A stretch of 64,000 nt of DNA from Tepidibacter hydrothermalis (GTDB lineage: Bacteria > Bacillota > Clostridia > Peptostreptococcales > Peptostreptococcaceae): assembly GCF_029542625.1 (NCBI RefSeq), contig NZ_CP120733.1, forward strand, positions 186,001-250,000, in the 5' to 3' direction. This document shows, piece after piece, positions 32,916-46,516 of the stretch (positions within the stretch are counted from its first letter, which is position 1; the number at the start of each line of letters is the position of its first letter). The translations under genes and the position numbers were made by a program. The notes below the pieces were generated by a model. The model had not been told where the DNA came from. It searched no databases and worked only from the letters and a program-made list of their open reading frames with translations.

Positions 32916-35291
32916 ATGAAAACTATAGACAAGTTCAAAATTGATATAAAAGATTTAAAAAATGAATATGATATTAATAAATTAGATTTTGATACAACAG
33001 AGGATATAAGTCCCCTTAAGGGAATAATAGGGCAAAATAGAGCTGTGTGTGCTATGGATTTTGGGCTTAACATAAAAAGAAGAGGATACAATGTATATGT
33101 AGCTGGTATGAGTGGAACTGGTAGAACTAGCTATACTATGTCTATGATAGAAAAACTAGCTAGATATAAAAGAGATAACTTCGACTATGTTTATGTATAT
33201 AATTACAAAAGTCCTAATGAACCTATATCTCTTAAATTTAGAACTGGCAATGGTAAAAAATTTAAAAAAGATGTGGAAGATGTATTGGAAAAGTTAAGAT
33301 CGGATATTCCAAGAACATTTGAATCAAGAGAATATGAAGATAGAAATAAAGCTATAACAATGGAATATGAGACCATGACTCAAGATGCTATAAATGAATT
33401 AAATGAATTTGCAAAATCAAGAGGATTTACATTTCAAATAACTCAAAGAGGTCTTGTAAGTATTCCTCTAAAGGAAGATAATACTCCTATGGCAGATGAA
33501 GAGTACAAACAATTATCTCAACTACAGCTAAATGATATAAGACAAAGTGCTTCTAAGTTAAACAATGATATAAGTGAGTATTTGAAAAAAATAAAAGAAA
33601 TAGAAGAAGAGTTTAAAAATGAGATATCTAATTTGGACAGAAAAATTGGAGAGAGCATAATAAGCTTTTATATAAATATACTAATAGAAAATTACGGATA
33701 TAATGAGAAAAAGCTAAACTTTCTACATGATATGAAAGATGATATGGTAGAGAATATAGAGAAGTTTAAGCCTAAAAAAGATACGGAACAAAATATATTT
33801 GGTTTTATGCAAAAAGATGACAGTAAGTTCTTTACAAGATACAAGGTTAATCTATTTATAGACAACAGTGAACAAAAGGGATGTAGAGTTATAAATGAGA
33901 CTAATCCAACTTATTATAATTTAACTGGTATGATAGAGTATAAAAATGAAATAGGAGTTCTTACTACCAGTTTTATGGAATTAAAGGCTGGTGCCATTCA
34001 CAAGGCAAATGGAGGTTTTTTGATATTAAATGTGAAGGATTTGTTCTCTCATCCATTTGCATGGGAAGCGCTTAAGAGAACTTTGAAAACTGGAAAGATA
34101 AACATAGAAACATTGAACAAGCAATATGGGTATATAGTTACATCAACATTAAAACCAGAACCTATAGATGTGGATATAAAGGTTATTTTGATAGGAGATA
34201 ATCGTATTTACAATCTTTTATATGGATATGATGAAGATTTTGCAAAGCTTTTTAAAGTTATGGCAGATTTCGATGTTGAGGTAGATAGAAATGAAGAAAA
34301 TATATATAAGGTAGCTAGATTTATTTCATCTCATTGTGAAAAAGAAGGTCTTAAGCATTTTGACAAAAAGGCTGTTCTCAAAATTATAGAGTATAGTTCC
34401 CGAATATGTGAAAATAAACAAAAGTTGACTGCTAGATTTAATCAAATAGTAGATATTCTTTATGAGGCAGAAAATTTGAGTGATGATGATTCAGAGTATG
34501 TTACAGAGAAGGATGTAAAAAAAGCAATAGAATCTAAAAAATATAGAAACAATAAGTATGAACAAAGACTTAATGAGATGTTTGAAGATGAAACACTTAT
34601 TTTGGACGTAGAAGGTGAAAAGGTAGGTCAAATTAATGGTTTAGCTGTAATGGGTACAGGAGAGTATTCATTTGGTAAGCCATCTAGAATAACAGCATCT
34701 ACTTATAGAGGAAAACGTGGAATAATAAATATAGAGAGAGAAATCAAGCATAGCGGAAGTATACATGATAAGGGAGTGCTTATATTAAGTGGATATTTAG
34801 GTGAAAAATACGGTAAAGAAAGACAGTTATCACTTAATACTTCTATAACGTTTGAACAAAACTACTCTGGTATAGATGGAGATAGTGCTTCAAGTACAGA
34901 ATTATATGTAATAATATCTAGTATTGGATCTATTCCTGTTAAGCAAAATATAGCAGTTACAGGATCTGTCAGTCAAAAGGGAGAGATACAACCTATAGGA
35001 GGAGTAAATCAAAAAATTGAGGGATTCTTTGATGTTTGCAAAATAAAAGGGATTACAGGAAATCAAGGTGTTATGATTCCTATACAAAATGTTAAAAATC
35101 TTATGTTAAGTGATGAGGTAATACAGGCTGTTAAGGATGGAGATTTTCATATATATGCTGTATCAAATATATATGAAGGACTTGAAGTTCTTACAGGGCT
35201 TTGTGAAAGTGAAGTAGATGAAAGAGTAAATCTAGCTCTTGATGAGTTAATAGATGAAGAAGAAGAGGATAAGGATGAAAAGGATAATTAA
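32916..35291 (+). CDS. Lon-like ATP-dependent protease (LonB/YcbZ type)
   Basis: A 791-residue protein from ATG 32916, just after AAAAAGGAG. It has an AAA+ part (Walker A-like GMSGTGRTSY near 65-75), a long inserted helical region (about 150-300), a second ATPase segment with GGFLILNVKDLFSHPFAWEALKR, and a C-terminal Lon protease domain. The catalytic dyad is Ser657 in DGDSASS and Lys700 in GGVNQKIEGF, 43 residues apart as in Lon. The Walker A Lys is replaced by Arg. It probably degrades damaged or regulatory proteins. Its end overlaps the convergent gene by 4 bases. Confidence 0.92.
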   Translation: MKTIDKFKIDIKDLKNEYDINKLDFDTTEDISPLKGIIGQNRAVCAMDFGLNIKRRGYNVYVAGMSGTGRTSYTMSMIEKLARYKRDNFDYVYVYNYKSPNEPISLKFRTGNGKKFKKDVEDVLEKLRSDIPRTFESREYEDRNKAITMEYETMTQDAINELNEFAKSRGFTFQITQRGLVSIPLKEDNTPMADEEYKQLSQLQLNDIRQSASKLNNDISEYLKKIKEIEEEFKNEISNLDRKIGESIISFYINILIENYGYNEKKLNFLHDMKDDMVENIEKFKPKKDTEQNIFGFMQKDDSKFFTRYKVNLFIDNSEQKGCRVINETNPTYYNLTGMIEYKNEIGVLTTSFMELKAGAIHKANGGFLILNVKDLFSHPFAWEALKRTLKTGKINIETLNKQYGYIVTSTLKPEPIDVDIKVILIGDNRIYNLLYGYDEDFAKLFKVMADFDVEVDRNEENIYKVARFISSHCEKEGLKHFDKKAVLKIIEYSSRICENKQKLTARFNQIVDILYEAENLSDDDSEYVTEKDVKKAIESKKYRNNKYEQRLNEMFEDETLILDVEGEKVGQINGLAVMGTGEYSFGKPSRITASTYRGKRGIINIEREIKHSGSIHDKGVLILSGYLGEKYGKERQLSLNTSITFEQNYSGIDGDSASSTELYVIISSIGSIPVKQNIAVTGSVSQKGEIQPIGGVNQKIEGFFDVCKIKGITGNQGVMIPIQNVKNLMLSDEVIQAVKDGDFHIYAVSNIYEGLEVLTGLCESEVDERVNLALDELIDEEEEDKDEKDN

Positions 35292-35310
35292 ATTTTAATT
35301 ATCCTTTTTT
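35278..35310. terminator. Shared terminator covering both stop codons
   Basis: AAAGGATAATTAAA pairs with TTTAATTATCCTTT, flanked by A-rich and T-rich runs. Both convergent stop codons lie in the palindrome. Confidence 0.8.
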
Positions 35311-35863
35311 CTGTTATTATGTAGTCGAGCTGTGCGTCGTGATCTTCTTTTGGTACTTCATCGAATATTTGAATTTCAAATGCTATTCCAATTGTTATAC
35401 AGTCATCTCTTAGAGATTCTAAGAATCTATCGTAATATCCGCCCCCGTAACCGAGTCTATATCCATTAGTATCATATGCTACTGCTGGAACTATTACTAT
35501 ATCTATGTCTTTAGCATTTACTGGTCTTATAAATTCTGACTTGGGTTCTCTAATACCATAAGTACCTATAGAAACTTCTGTTTCAATATCCTTTAGTTGA
35601 GATAATAAGAGTTTTCTTTCGTCTACTATTGATATTGGAACTACAACTTTTTGATTTTTTGATAAAAGGTAATTTATTATAGTATCTGTTTGAACTTCAT
35701 TGTTAAAATCAAGGTATGCCATTATTGTTTTAGCTTTTTTTATTGCATCTAGTTTTAATAAATTTTGAAATATTAATTGTGAGTTTGAATTTATTATGTC
35801 TGGATTTTGTTTTTTTCTTTCTGATATAACTTTTTTTCTAAATTCTTTTTTCAATAAAATCAT
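35288..35863 (-). CDS. 5-formyltetrahydrofolate cyclo-ligase
   Basis: A 191-residue enzyme (MTHFS/YgfA) that uses ATP to turn 5-formyl-THF into 5,10-methenyl-THF, rescuing folate. Motifs: FRKKVISERKKQ at the N terminus, TIMAYLDFNNEVQTD, and the signature RLGYGGGYYDRFL. GGGGATGATTTT lies upstream on the minus strand and ATG at 35863 is the start. Length is normal. Its promoter side faces two tandem family 2 repeats. Confidence 0.95.
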   Translation of the reverse strand: MILLKKEFRKKVISERKKQNPDIINSNSQLIFQNLLKLDAIKKAKTIMAYLDFNNEVQTDTIINYLLSKNQKVVVPISIVDERKLLLSQLKDIETEVSIGTYGIREPKSEFIRPVNAKDIDIVIVPAVAYDTNGYRLGYGGGYYDRFLESLRDDCITIGIAFEIQIFDEVPKEDHDAQLDYIITEKRIIKI

Positions 35864-35963
35864 CCCCTCTATATGATTATACCAAAAAAATCTATACTGG
35901 ATTCTAGATATTTCAATAATTTGAAATATATGGATAAGGTTGATGGCATTTATACTTCACTTT

Positions 35964-36041
35964 CAACTATTTTAAGCAACGTAGGCCTTAGGGGACGTTG
36001 GCTATATGAGTCACTGCGTTAGCGAGTAGACGAATTTTTTT
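35964..36041 (+). repeat. Family 2 repeat, first of a tandem pair
   Basis: CAACTATTTTAAGCAACG, a GTAGGCCTTAGGGGA segment, CGTTGGC, then ATGAGTCACT, the CGC-GTTA-GCG hairpin and AGTAGACGAATTTTTT. Both hairpins are present. The stretch 35870-36290 contains only this pair. Confidence 0.7.
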
Positions 36042-36044
36042 ATA

Positions 36045-36179
36045 CTAAGGGATTATAAAATTTTTGTTCTGTTGGTAATATTGCTGAAAGTACTGCGCTT
36101 ACAACTATTTTTGAGCAACGGAGCCTGTAAGGATCGTTGGCGACATGAGTCACCGCGTTAGCGAGTAGACGAATTTTTT
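36045..36179 (+). repeat. Family 2 repeat, second of the tandem pair
   Basis: An AT-rich 5' part (GGGATTATAAAATTTTTGTTC) that recurs before the copies at 40408 and 58010, then CAACTATTTTTGAGCAACGG, the reverse-complementary CGTTGGCGACATGAGTCACC, CGC-GTTA-GCG and AGTAGACGAATTTTTT. It ends 113 bases before ftsE. Confidence 0.7.
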
Positions 36180-36291
36180 GTACATCTAAAGTTCTAAATT
36201 TGGCTTATTTCAACATCTGAATTGGAGTTTTATCTTATTTATTGATATAATAGAGAAGTTAAAGTCAAAATTTTGGATGGAGTTGGTGCAG

Positions 36292-36975
36292 GTGATAGAA
36301 TTCAAAGACGTTAGTAAAAGTTATAAAAATGGTAAATTAGCACTTTTTAATATAAATTTGAAGATTGATAAAGGAGAATTTGTGTTTTTAGTAGGTTCAT
36401 CTGGAGCAGGTAAATCTACTTTTATAAAGGCGCTTTTGAAGGAAGAGGATGTAACTAGTGGGACAATAAAGGTAAGTGGAAAAGATATATGTAAAATTCC
36501 AAAGAGAAAGATTCCTAAGTATAGAAGAAGCATAGGTATTGTTTTTCAGGATTTTAGATTGCTTCCGAATAAAACAGTTTATGAGAATGTGGCTTTTGCC
36601 ATGGAGATAATAGGTCAAAGTAATAAAAATATAAGAAGAAGAGTTCCCTTTGTTTTAGGAATGGTAGGGCTTAGTGAAAAAGCAAAGTCATACCCTTCGG
36701 AATTATCAGGTGGAGAACAGCAAAGAGTTAGTATAGCAAGAGCTATAGTTAATAATCCTTCGATAATAATTGCAGATGAGCCAACTGGTAATTTAGATCC
36801 TCAAACTGCAAATGAAATAATGAATATTATAACTGATATCAATAGAAGAGGAACTACTATAATAATGGCAACTCATGCTAGTGATTTAGTTGACAGAATG
36901 AAAAAGAGAGTTATTGCTCTTAAAAAAGGTATAGTTATAAAGGATGAGGAAAGGGGAAGCTACGATTATGAATAG
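36292..36975 (+). CDS. ftsE: Cell division ATP-binding protein FtsE
   Basis: A 227-residue ABC ATPase. Walker A GSSGAGKSTFIKALL, signature LSGGEQQRVSIARA and Walker B IIADEPTGNLDP are intact, and the Q-loop VFQDFRLLPNKTVYENVAFAME is typical of FtsE. With FtsX it drives conformational changes that activate wall hydrolases. I place the start at GTG 36292 (family N terminus MIEFKDVSKSY), downstream of GGAG; an ATG at 36277 would add five residues. It overlaps ftsX by 8 bases. Confidence 0.95.
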   Translation: MIEFKDVSKSYKNGKLALFNINLKIDKGEFVFLVGSSGAGKSTFIKALLKEEDVTSGTIKVSGKDICKIPKRKIPKYRRSIGIVFQDFRLLPNKTVYENVAFAMEIIGQSNKNIRRRVPFVLGMVGLSEKAKSYPSELSGGEQQRVSIARAIVNNPSIIIADEPTGNLDPQTANEIMNIITDINRRGTTIIMATHASDLVDRMKKRVIALKKGIVIKDEERGSYDYE

Positions 36976-37855
36976 CATTATTTATAATATAAAAGAAGGA
37001 TTGAAAGGAATACTTAGAAATCCTACTATGTCGATTGTATCTATAGGGTCTGTTTCAGCAGCTTTATTCGTACTTAGTATAATATTCAGTGTAGTAATAA
37101 ATATAAACAACTTTACAACTATGGTTGAAGGGCAATTTGACAACGTACAAGTTTATTTAAAAGAGGATATGACATCACAACTTATATTTGATCTTGAAAA
37201 AAAACTAAATCAAATAGATGGAGTACAGAATGTAGAGTTTGAATCAAAACAGGATGCCTTAAATAAATTGAAAAAAAGATGGGGAGAGGATGCATATCTT
37301 TTAGAAGGAATAGACAATCCACTTGATAACTCATTTATAATAGAAGTTAGCAATATCGAAAATACAGAGCAAATAGCAAATCAGGTTAAAAAATTTTATG
37401 GTATACAAGAAGTTAAATATTATGACGACGTTGTAGAAAAAGTTATAAAGATATCTAATATAGTTAAGATATCTGGATTATTTATAATAGCAATCCTAGC
37501 TTTAGTATCGCTTTTTATAATTTCAAATACAATAAAGTTAGCATTACATGGAAGAAGAAAAGAGATAAACATAATGAAATATGTTGGAGCTACGGATTGG
37601 TTTATAAGATGGCCTTTTATAATAGAAGGAATGGTTTTAGGATTAATAGGAGCATTAATATCTCTTGCAATTACTTATTTTGGATATGACTATTTTTATT
37701 CGAAATTAGATCTACCGGCATACTCTATTTTTTCAGGATATATACTACCTGTGACAGGTATTATGAGTATTTTGATGAATATATCTATAGTAATGGGAAT
37801 TGGAGTTGGGATAATAGGAAGTATTATTTCACTTAGAAGATACTTAAATGTCTAA
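36968..37855 (+). CDS. ftsX: Cell division protein FtsX
   Basis: A 295-residue membrane subunit with four helices, one near residues 25-47 and three in the C-terminal half, plus an extracellular domain between the first two (about 50-165, VQVYLKEDMTSQLIFDLEKKL). The motif GRRKEINIMKYVGATDWFIRWPFIIEGMVLG is the FtsX/MacB signature. ATG 36968 overlaps ftsE by 8 bases after AAAGGGG. The next gene encodes an M23 peptidase with coiled coil, the likely partner activated by FtsEX. Confidence 0.95.
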   Translation: MNSIIYNIKEGLKGILRNPTMSIVSIGSVSAALFVLSIIFSVVININNFTTMVEGQFDNVQVYLKEDMTSQLIFDLEKKLNQIDGVQNVEFESKQDALNKLKKRWGEDAYLLEGIDNPLDNSFIIEVSNIENTEQIANQVKKFYGIQEVKYYDDVVEKVIKISNIVKISGLFIIAILALVSLFIISNTIKLALHGRRKEINIMKYVGATDWFIRWPFIIEGMVLGLIGALISLAITYFGYDYFYSKLDLPAYSIFSGYILPVTGIMSILMNISIVMGIGVGIIGSIISLRRYLNV

Positions 37856-37878
37856 AACTAGTGAGGTGGGATGTTAGA

Positions 37879-39000
37879 ATGAATAAAAAAATAGCATGGA
37901 TATGCATTATTATAATAACTATTACTTCATTTAATGTATTTGCTGCAACTAAAAGTGATGAGCAAAAGCTTAAAGATACTAAAAAAAGTAAACAAAATAT
38001 ACAAAAGGCTTTAAATGAAAATAAAAAGAATCAAGCTAAGGTAAATGATAATATTGAAGAATTAGGCTATAAGATAAGCAATACTCAACAAAAAATAAAT
38101 AAAGCTCAATCAGATTTAAATAAAGCACAATCAAAAATAAAGAGTACTAGCGCAGAAATAGGAAAATTAGAAAATGAAATAGGAATAAAAGAGGATCTAT
38201 TAGGCGAAAGAATAAATGTTATGTATAAAACTTCTGATATGAGTTATATAGAAGTTATACTTAGTTCAAAAGATATGAATGAATTATTATCTAATTTGGA
38301 CATGATAAAGAAAATAGTAAAAAGTGATAAAGAATTGCTTACACAATTATCACATAATAAAAAAGAAATAGAAGCAAAAAGAGAAGTACTTAAAAAGAAA
38401 GAAAAAGAAATAATTTCTTTAAAAAGTAGTATAGAAGTAGAAAAATCAAGACTTGTAGCTAGTAAAAATAAACAGACAGCTTTAAAAAGTGACCTACAAA
38501 AGGATGCTAAAAAGCTTGAAGCAAATATAGATGCTTTAAATAGATATGCAAAATCTTTAGAAGCTGAAATACTAAAAAAACAATCTAAAGGATCGTATGT
38601 TGGAGGAGAAATGGGATGGCCAGCACCAGGATATAGCAGAATAACTTCTTATTTTGGATATAGAATTCACCCAACTTTAAAAACTAGAAAGTTGCATACG
38701 GGACTTGATATAGGAGCCCCAATGGGAGCGAATATAGTTGCTGCAAATGATGGCAAAGTAATATCTTCTGGATGGCTAGGTGGATATGGTAATGCCGTTA
38801 TGATAGACCATGGAGGTGGAATAGTCACTTTATACGGACATAATTCAAAGCTTCTAGTTAAAACTGGACAGACAGTAAAAAGAGGACAATCTATAGCAAA
38901 GGCTGGGTCTACTGGAAGATCTACTGGTCCACATTGTCACTTTGAGGTTAGAAAGAATGGAAAGTATGTAAATCCACTACCTATGCTTAAATCAAAATAA
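37879..39000 (+). CDS. EnvC-like coiled-coil M23 peptidase
   Basis: A 373-residue exported protein; ATG 37879 follows GTGAGGTGGG. A signal peptide (IAWICIIIITITSFNVFAA) leads into a long coiled coil (about 25-240, Lys/Glu/Gln-rich heptads), then a Gly/Ser hinge and a LytM/M23 domain (about 250-373). Zinc-ligand motifs are present: HTGLDIGAPMG and HCHFEVRKNGKYVNP, so unlike E. coli EnvC it may cut peptidoglycan itself. In Gram-positives similar PcsB/CwlO-type proteins are controlled by FtsEX, and here it is 23 bases downstream of ftsX. Confidence 0.93.
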   Translation: MNKKIAWICIIIITITSFNVFAATKSDEQKLKDTKKSKQNIQKALNENKKNQAKVNDNIEELGYKISNTQQKINKAQSDLNKAQSKIKSTSAEIGKLENEIGIKEDLLGERINVMYKTSDMSYIEVILSSKDMNELLSNLDMIKKIVKSDKELLTQLSHNKKEIEAKREVLKKKEKEIISLKSSIEVEKSRLVASKNKQTALKSDLQKDAKKLEANIDALNRYAKSLEAEILKKQSKGSYVGGEMGWPAPGYSRITSYFGYRIHPTLKTRKLHTGLDIGAPMGANIVAANDGKVISSGWLGGYGNAVMIDHGGGIVTLYGHNSKLLVKTGQTVKRGQSIAKAGSTGRSTGPHCHFEVRKNGKYVNPLPMLKSK

Positions 39001-39070
39001 AGAGAAACTTAATTCAAATATTTTTTTATGATTAAGGAAATTATATTCCTATTACATTGAGCGGAAGATA

Positions 39071-39141
39071 ATCTAAAAGCTGTTAAGTTCTTAACTCCAT
39101 CCTTAAATAGGATGGAGTTTTAGAACTTTTAGCTTTTAGAT
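39071..39141 (+). repeat. Long intergenic hairpin with family 3-like arm text
   Basis: ATCTAAAAGCT, AAGTTCT and AACTCCATCC pair in order with GGATGGAGTT, AGAACTT and AGCTTTTAGAT, with a seven-base loop and two symmetrical internal bulges. The arm words (AAAGCT, GTTCT, AACTCCA) recur in family 3 units. There is no T-run, so it is probably not a simple terminator. It lies between the M23 gene and ctp. Confidence 0.6.
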
Positions 39142-39225
39142 AATGTAAATATAGTGTCTATTCGTTATATAAAAAGGTAATTAAACATATAATATATACA
39201 GATTAATTAAAAGGAGATGCATTTT

Positions 39226-40377
39226 ATGATATCTAGAAAAAAAGCTGTTGTATGGGGGGTTGCATTAGTTTTAATAAGTTCTATACTAACTATGAATATA
39301 GAACTTGCATTCGGAGATAAGGTATTAGTTTCAAAAGAAGCATTTAACGAATACAAAAAGTATAATAAGCTGTATTCTTTGGAACAAGTCATAGAAGATA
39401 ATTATTATACAGATGTAGATGAACAGAATCTAGTTGATGGATCTATAAAAGGATTGTTTGAGGGGCTTGATGATCCATATTCACAGTATATGAATAAAAA
39501 AGAGTTTGAAAGCTTTATGCAATATACTGAAGGTTCTTATAGTGGAATAGGGGTTATTATAACTCCTGGAGAAGACGGATACATAACAGTAGTATCTCCT
39601 ATTGAAGATTCACCGGGATTTAAGGCTGGTATAAAAAGTGAAGATAAAATAATAAAAGTGAACGGAAAAGATGTTACAGCAAAAGAGATGGATAAAGCTA
39701 TATCTATTATGAAGGGAAAAGCTGGAACAGAAGTAGAAATAACTATTTTAAGAAATGGCAAAGAAACAATAGACATGAAAATAAAAAGACAAGAAATAAG
39801 ATTAAAGACTGTAAAATCTGAAGTGTTAGAAGATAACATAGGGTATATAAGAATAACTACATTTGATGAAAAGACTGCAGACGAGTTTAAGGGTCAGTTA
39901 GAAGAATTACAAGCTAAAAATATAACAGGATTGATCTTAGATTTAAGAGATAATCCAGGTGGATTACTAGATCAATGTCAAGAAATAACTGATCAATTAA
40001 TTGGTGAAGGAACTATAGTTTATACGAAAGATAGAAAAGGAAAAACAAAATACTTAAAGTCTGATAAAAATAAGATAGATGTACCTCTTGCTGTGCTTGT
40101 GAATAAAGGATCAGCTTCTGCGTCTGAAATACTATCAGGAGCTGTCAGAGATAATAAAGAGGGAGTATTAATAGGAACTACAACATTTGGAAAAGGATTA
40201 GTTCAAAGTGTAAGATCTCTTAATGATGGATCTGGATTTAAGCTTACAGTATCTCAATACTTTACTCCAAATGGAGAGTATATACATGGTAAGGGAATAA
40301 CACCAGATATTGTAGTAGAAGATGTAGATGAACAACTTCCAACAGCAATAGAGAATATAAAGAAAAAGATTAAATAG
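39226..40377 (+). CDS. C-terminal processing peptidase (S41, CtpA/CtpB)
   Basis: A 383-residue exported serine protease. One N-terminal membrane segment or signal (AVVWGVALVLISSILTMNI), an S41 N-terminal helical part, a PDZ domain (about 100-190, YSGIGVIITPGEDGYITVVSPIEDSPGFKAG) and the catalytic core. The Ser/Lys dyad is Ser298 in GSASASE and Lys323 in TTFGKGLVQS, 25 residues apart as in Tsp. ATG 39226 follows AAAGGAGATG. Such enzymes trim wall or sporulation proteins; the ftsEX neighbourhood suggests control of a hydrolase. Confidence 0.95.
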   Translation: MISRKKAVVWGVALVLISSILTMNIELAFGDKVLVSKEAFNEYKKYNKLYSLEQVIEDNYYTDVDEQNLVDGSIKGLFEGLDDPYSQYMNKKEFESFMQYTEGSYSGIGVIITPGEDGYITVVSPIEDSPGFKAGIKSEDKIIKVNGKDVTAKEMDKAISIMKGKAGTEVEITILRNGKETIDMKIKRQEIRLKTVKSEVLEDNIGYIRITTFDEKTADEFKGQLEELQAKNITGLILDLRDNPGGLLDQCQEITDQLIGEGTIVYTKDRKGKTKYLKSDKNKIDVPLAVLVNKGSASASEILSGAVRDNKEGVLIGTTTFGKGLVQSVRSLNDGSGFKLTVSQYFTPNGEYIHGKGITPDIVVEDVDEQLPTAIENIKKKIK

Positions 40378-40405
40378 AAAAAGGCTGCTATTAGCAGCCT
40401 TTTTC
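40378..40405 (+). terminator. Terminator after ctp
   Basis: AAAAAGGCTGC pairs with GCAGCCTTTTT around TATTA, with its own T-run. Confidence 0.9.
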
Positions 40406-40407
40406 TA

Positions 40408-40545
40408 ATGAATAGGGAATTATATAATTTTGAATCTGTACATAATATTGATAAAAGAATTGAATTAGTAACTATTTTTGATCAACAGAGTATGTTAGGA
40501 CTTGTTGACGATATGAGTCACCGCGTTAGCGAGTAGACGAATTTT
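40408..40545 (+). repeat. Family 2 repeat, first of a second tandem pair
   Basis: Same AT-rich 5' part as at 36045, then AACTATTTTTGATCAACA with TGTTGACGATATGAGTCACC, CGC-GTTA-GCG and AGTAGACGAATTTT. In the first hairpin CAACA/TGTTG replaces CAACG/CGTTG, a compensatory change. Confidence 0.7.
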
Positions 40546-40605
40546 AAGCTTTATAGAAGGTATGATATTTTGTTTTAAAAATAATTTATTGAAAAAACTA
40601 TATCT

Positions 40606-40682
40606 GCAACTATTTTTGAGCAACGGAGCCCATAGGGATCGTTGGCGATATGAGTCACCGCGTTAGCGAGTAGACGAATTTT
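40606..40682 (+). repeat. Family 2 repeat, second of the pair
   Basis: GCAACTATTTTTGAGCAACGG, a loop with CCCATAGGG, CGTTGGCGATATGAGTCACC, CGC-GTTA-GCG and AGTAGACGAATTTT. Its end touches the stop codon of the minus-strand gene at 40681. Confidence 0.7.
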
Positions 40683-40893
40683 AGCATGGATTAGGTTTGA
40701 AGTATTCTACATGTTTTATATTATCTTTTTTTACTTCTCTATAAGACCATTGTCTAGAGCAAGGATCCCATCTACATAGATAGTAATAGTTCTTATCATC
40801 TTTTTTTATAAAAGCGAGATAATTAAATCCGTTTTTATGATATACATAAGCAAATTTATCTATTTTTTTTCTGCCAAAATCATTGTCAAACAT
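40681..40893 (-). CDS. Small protein, unknown
   Basis: A 70-residue aromatic-rich protein (FAYVYHKNGFNYLAFIKKDD, YYYLCRWDPCSRQWSYREV) ending in NPC. AAGGAGG lies 6 to 7 bases before the ATG on the minus strand, so it is probably translated. It has no signal peptide or membrane helix. Three Cys and the CRWDPC spacing could bind metal, but I do not recognise the family. It stands alone between the family 2 pair and the rRNA promoter region. Confidence 0.65.
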   Translation of the reverse strand: MFDNDFGRKKIDKFAYVYHKNGFNYLAFIKKDDKNYYYLCRWDPCSRQWSYREVKKDNIKHVEYFKPNPC

Positions 40894-41134
40894 AAAAATC
40901 CTCCTTAAATAACAAAAAAATTAAATTTAATGAATAAAAATGTTTTTCTAAGATATACTATGTTTAGAGTTACTTAAAAGGTGACTAATTAAAAAAAATA
41001 AAATAATAAAAAAGTTCTTATTTAAAACAATCTTAGATATAAACTTTTTTAAACTCATAACGAAAATTATATTTATTCACGACTCAAAGAAGAATATAAT
41101 TATCTATTTATTATAAAAAACTTTAAAAAAAGTG

Positions 41135-41163
41135 TTGACGAATATGTCGAATGGTGATATATT
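41135..41163 (+). promoter_or_regulatory. Probable rRNA operon promoter
   Basis: TTGACG (41135-41140) and TATATT (41158-41163) are separated by 17 bases, about 140 bases before the 16S gene. A CCTCG/CGAGG hairpin (41172-41185) follows in the leader. The stretch 40894-41300 is otherwise AT-rich without a gene. Confidence 0.75.
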
Positions 41164-41301
41164 ATTACTTGTCCTCGACAACGAGGCAAACACGAAACAC
41201 AAAATGAACTTTGAAAATTAAACAGTAGGTTATAAATAAATCACAAACAGTGATTTTCGGAAACAACACATAAAGTCAGTTACTGAGTACTGACAAACTT
41301 T

Positions 41302-42827
<1,526 letters not shown>

Positions 42828-42902
42828 ATAACCTACTGTTTAATTTTGAGGGTTTATTCCTCAAAATAGTACTTTGAAAATTGAACAGATTTAAATAAAT
42901 TT

Positions 42903-45821
<2,919 letters not shown>

Positions 45822-45873
45822 AATTTTAAATCTGGTCAATTTTGAAAGTATTAACTTTCAACTTAAAAAAACA

Positions 45874-45990
<117 letters not shown>

Positions 45991-46026
45991 GATTTCTTTA
46001 AGAAATTAAACAAAAGAATAAGATTA

Positions 46027-46143
<117 letters not shown>

Positions 46144-46169
46144 AATCTTTTTTTTATGCGTTTTTTTAT

Positions 46170-46395
46170 TGGATGAATAGACAAAAAAGATGGTTATTTA
46201 AATACCGTGAATTCATTAAATAGATTTATAAAACTAAATGTTATACCTTATTAAATATACTAAAATTTCTTAAACTCGCTAAGGCTCAGACATAAGAAAT
46301 TTTTTAACGCATATTTAAACGGTAGAACACAAGTTGTATTGAAATCTATTTAAAAGATTCACTAACATTTAAACAACCATCTTTTTTAGTATGTA
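46170..46395 (+). repeat. Family 1 palindromic element, copy D
   Basis: A 21-bp stem joins 46183-46203 and 46367-46387 with one mismatch. Inside, ACCGTGAAT faces ATTCACTAAC, the variant also seen in copy F. The apical hairpin is AATTTCTTA/TAAGAAATT with the loop AACTCGCTAAGGCTCAGACA. It sits directly after the rRNA operon and its A- and T-rich ends could help terminate transcription. Confidence 0.75.
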
Positions 46396-46477
46396 AATAT
46401 ATCAATAAAGTTGGTGTTTATAATAAAAATCTTACATGTCTACTTGAAAAGTTTGAGATATGAAAAAATAATAACTC

Positions 46478-46516
46478 AAAAGTAGCTAACATTTTAATAA
46501 GCCTCATTTTTTAGCA
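46478..46516 (+). repeat. Family 1 remnant H: orphan right end
   Basis: AAAAGTAGCTAACATTTTAA followed by TAAGCCTCATTTTTTAGC matches the right end of copies A and B. The left part is gone. It is about 90 bases after copy D. Confidence 0.6.
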
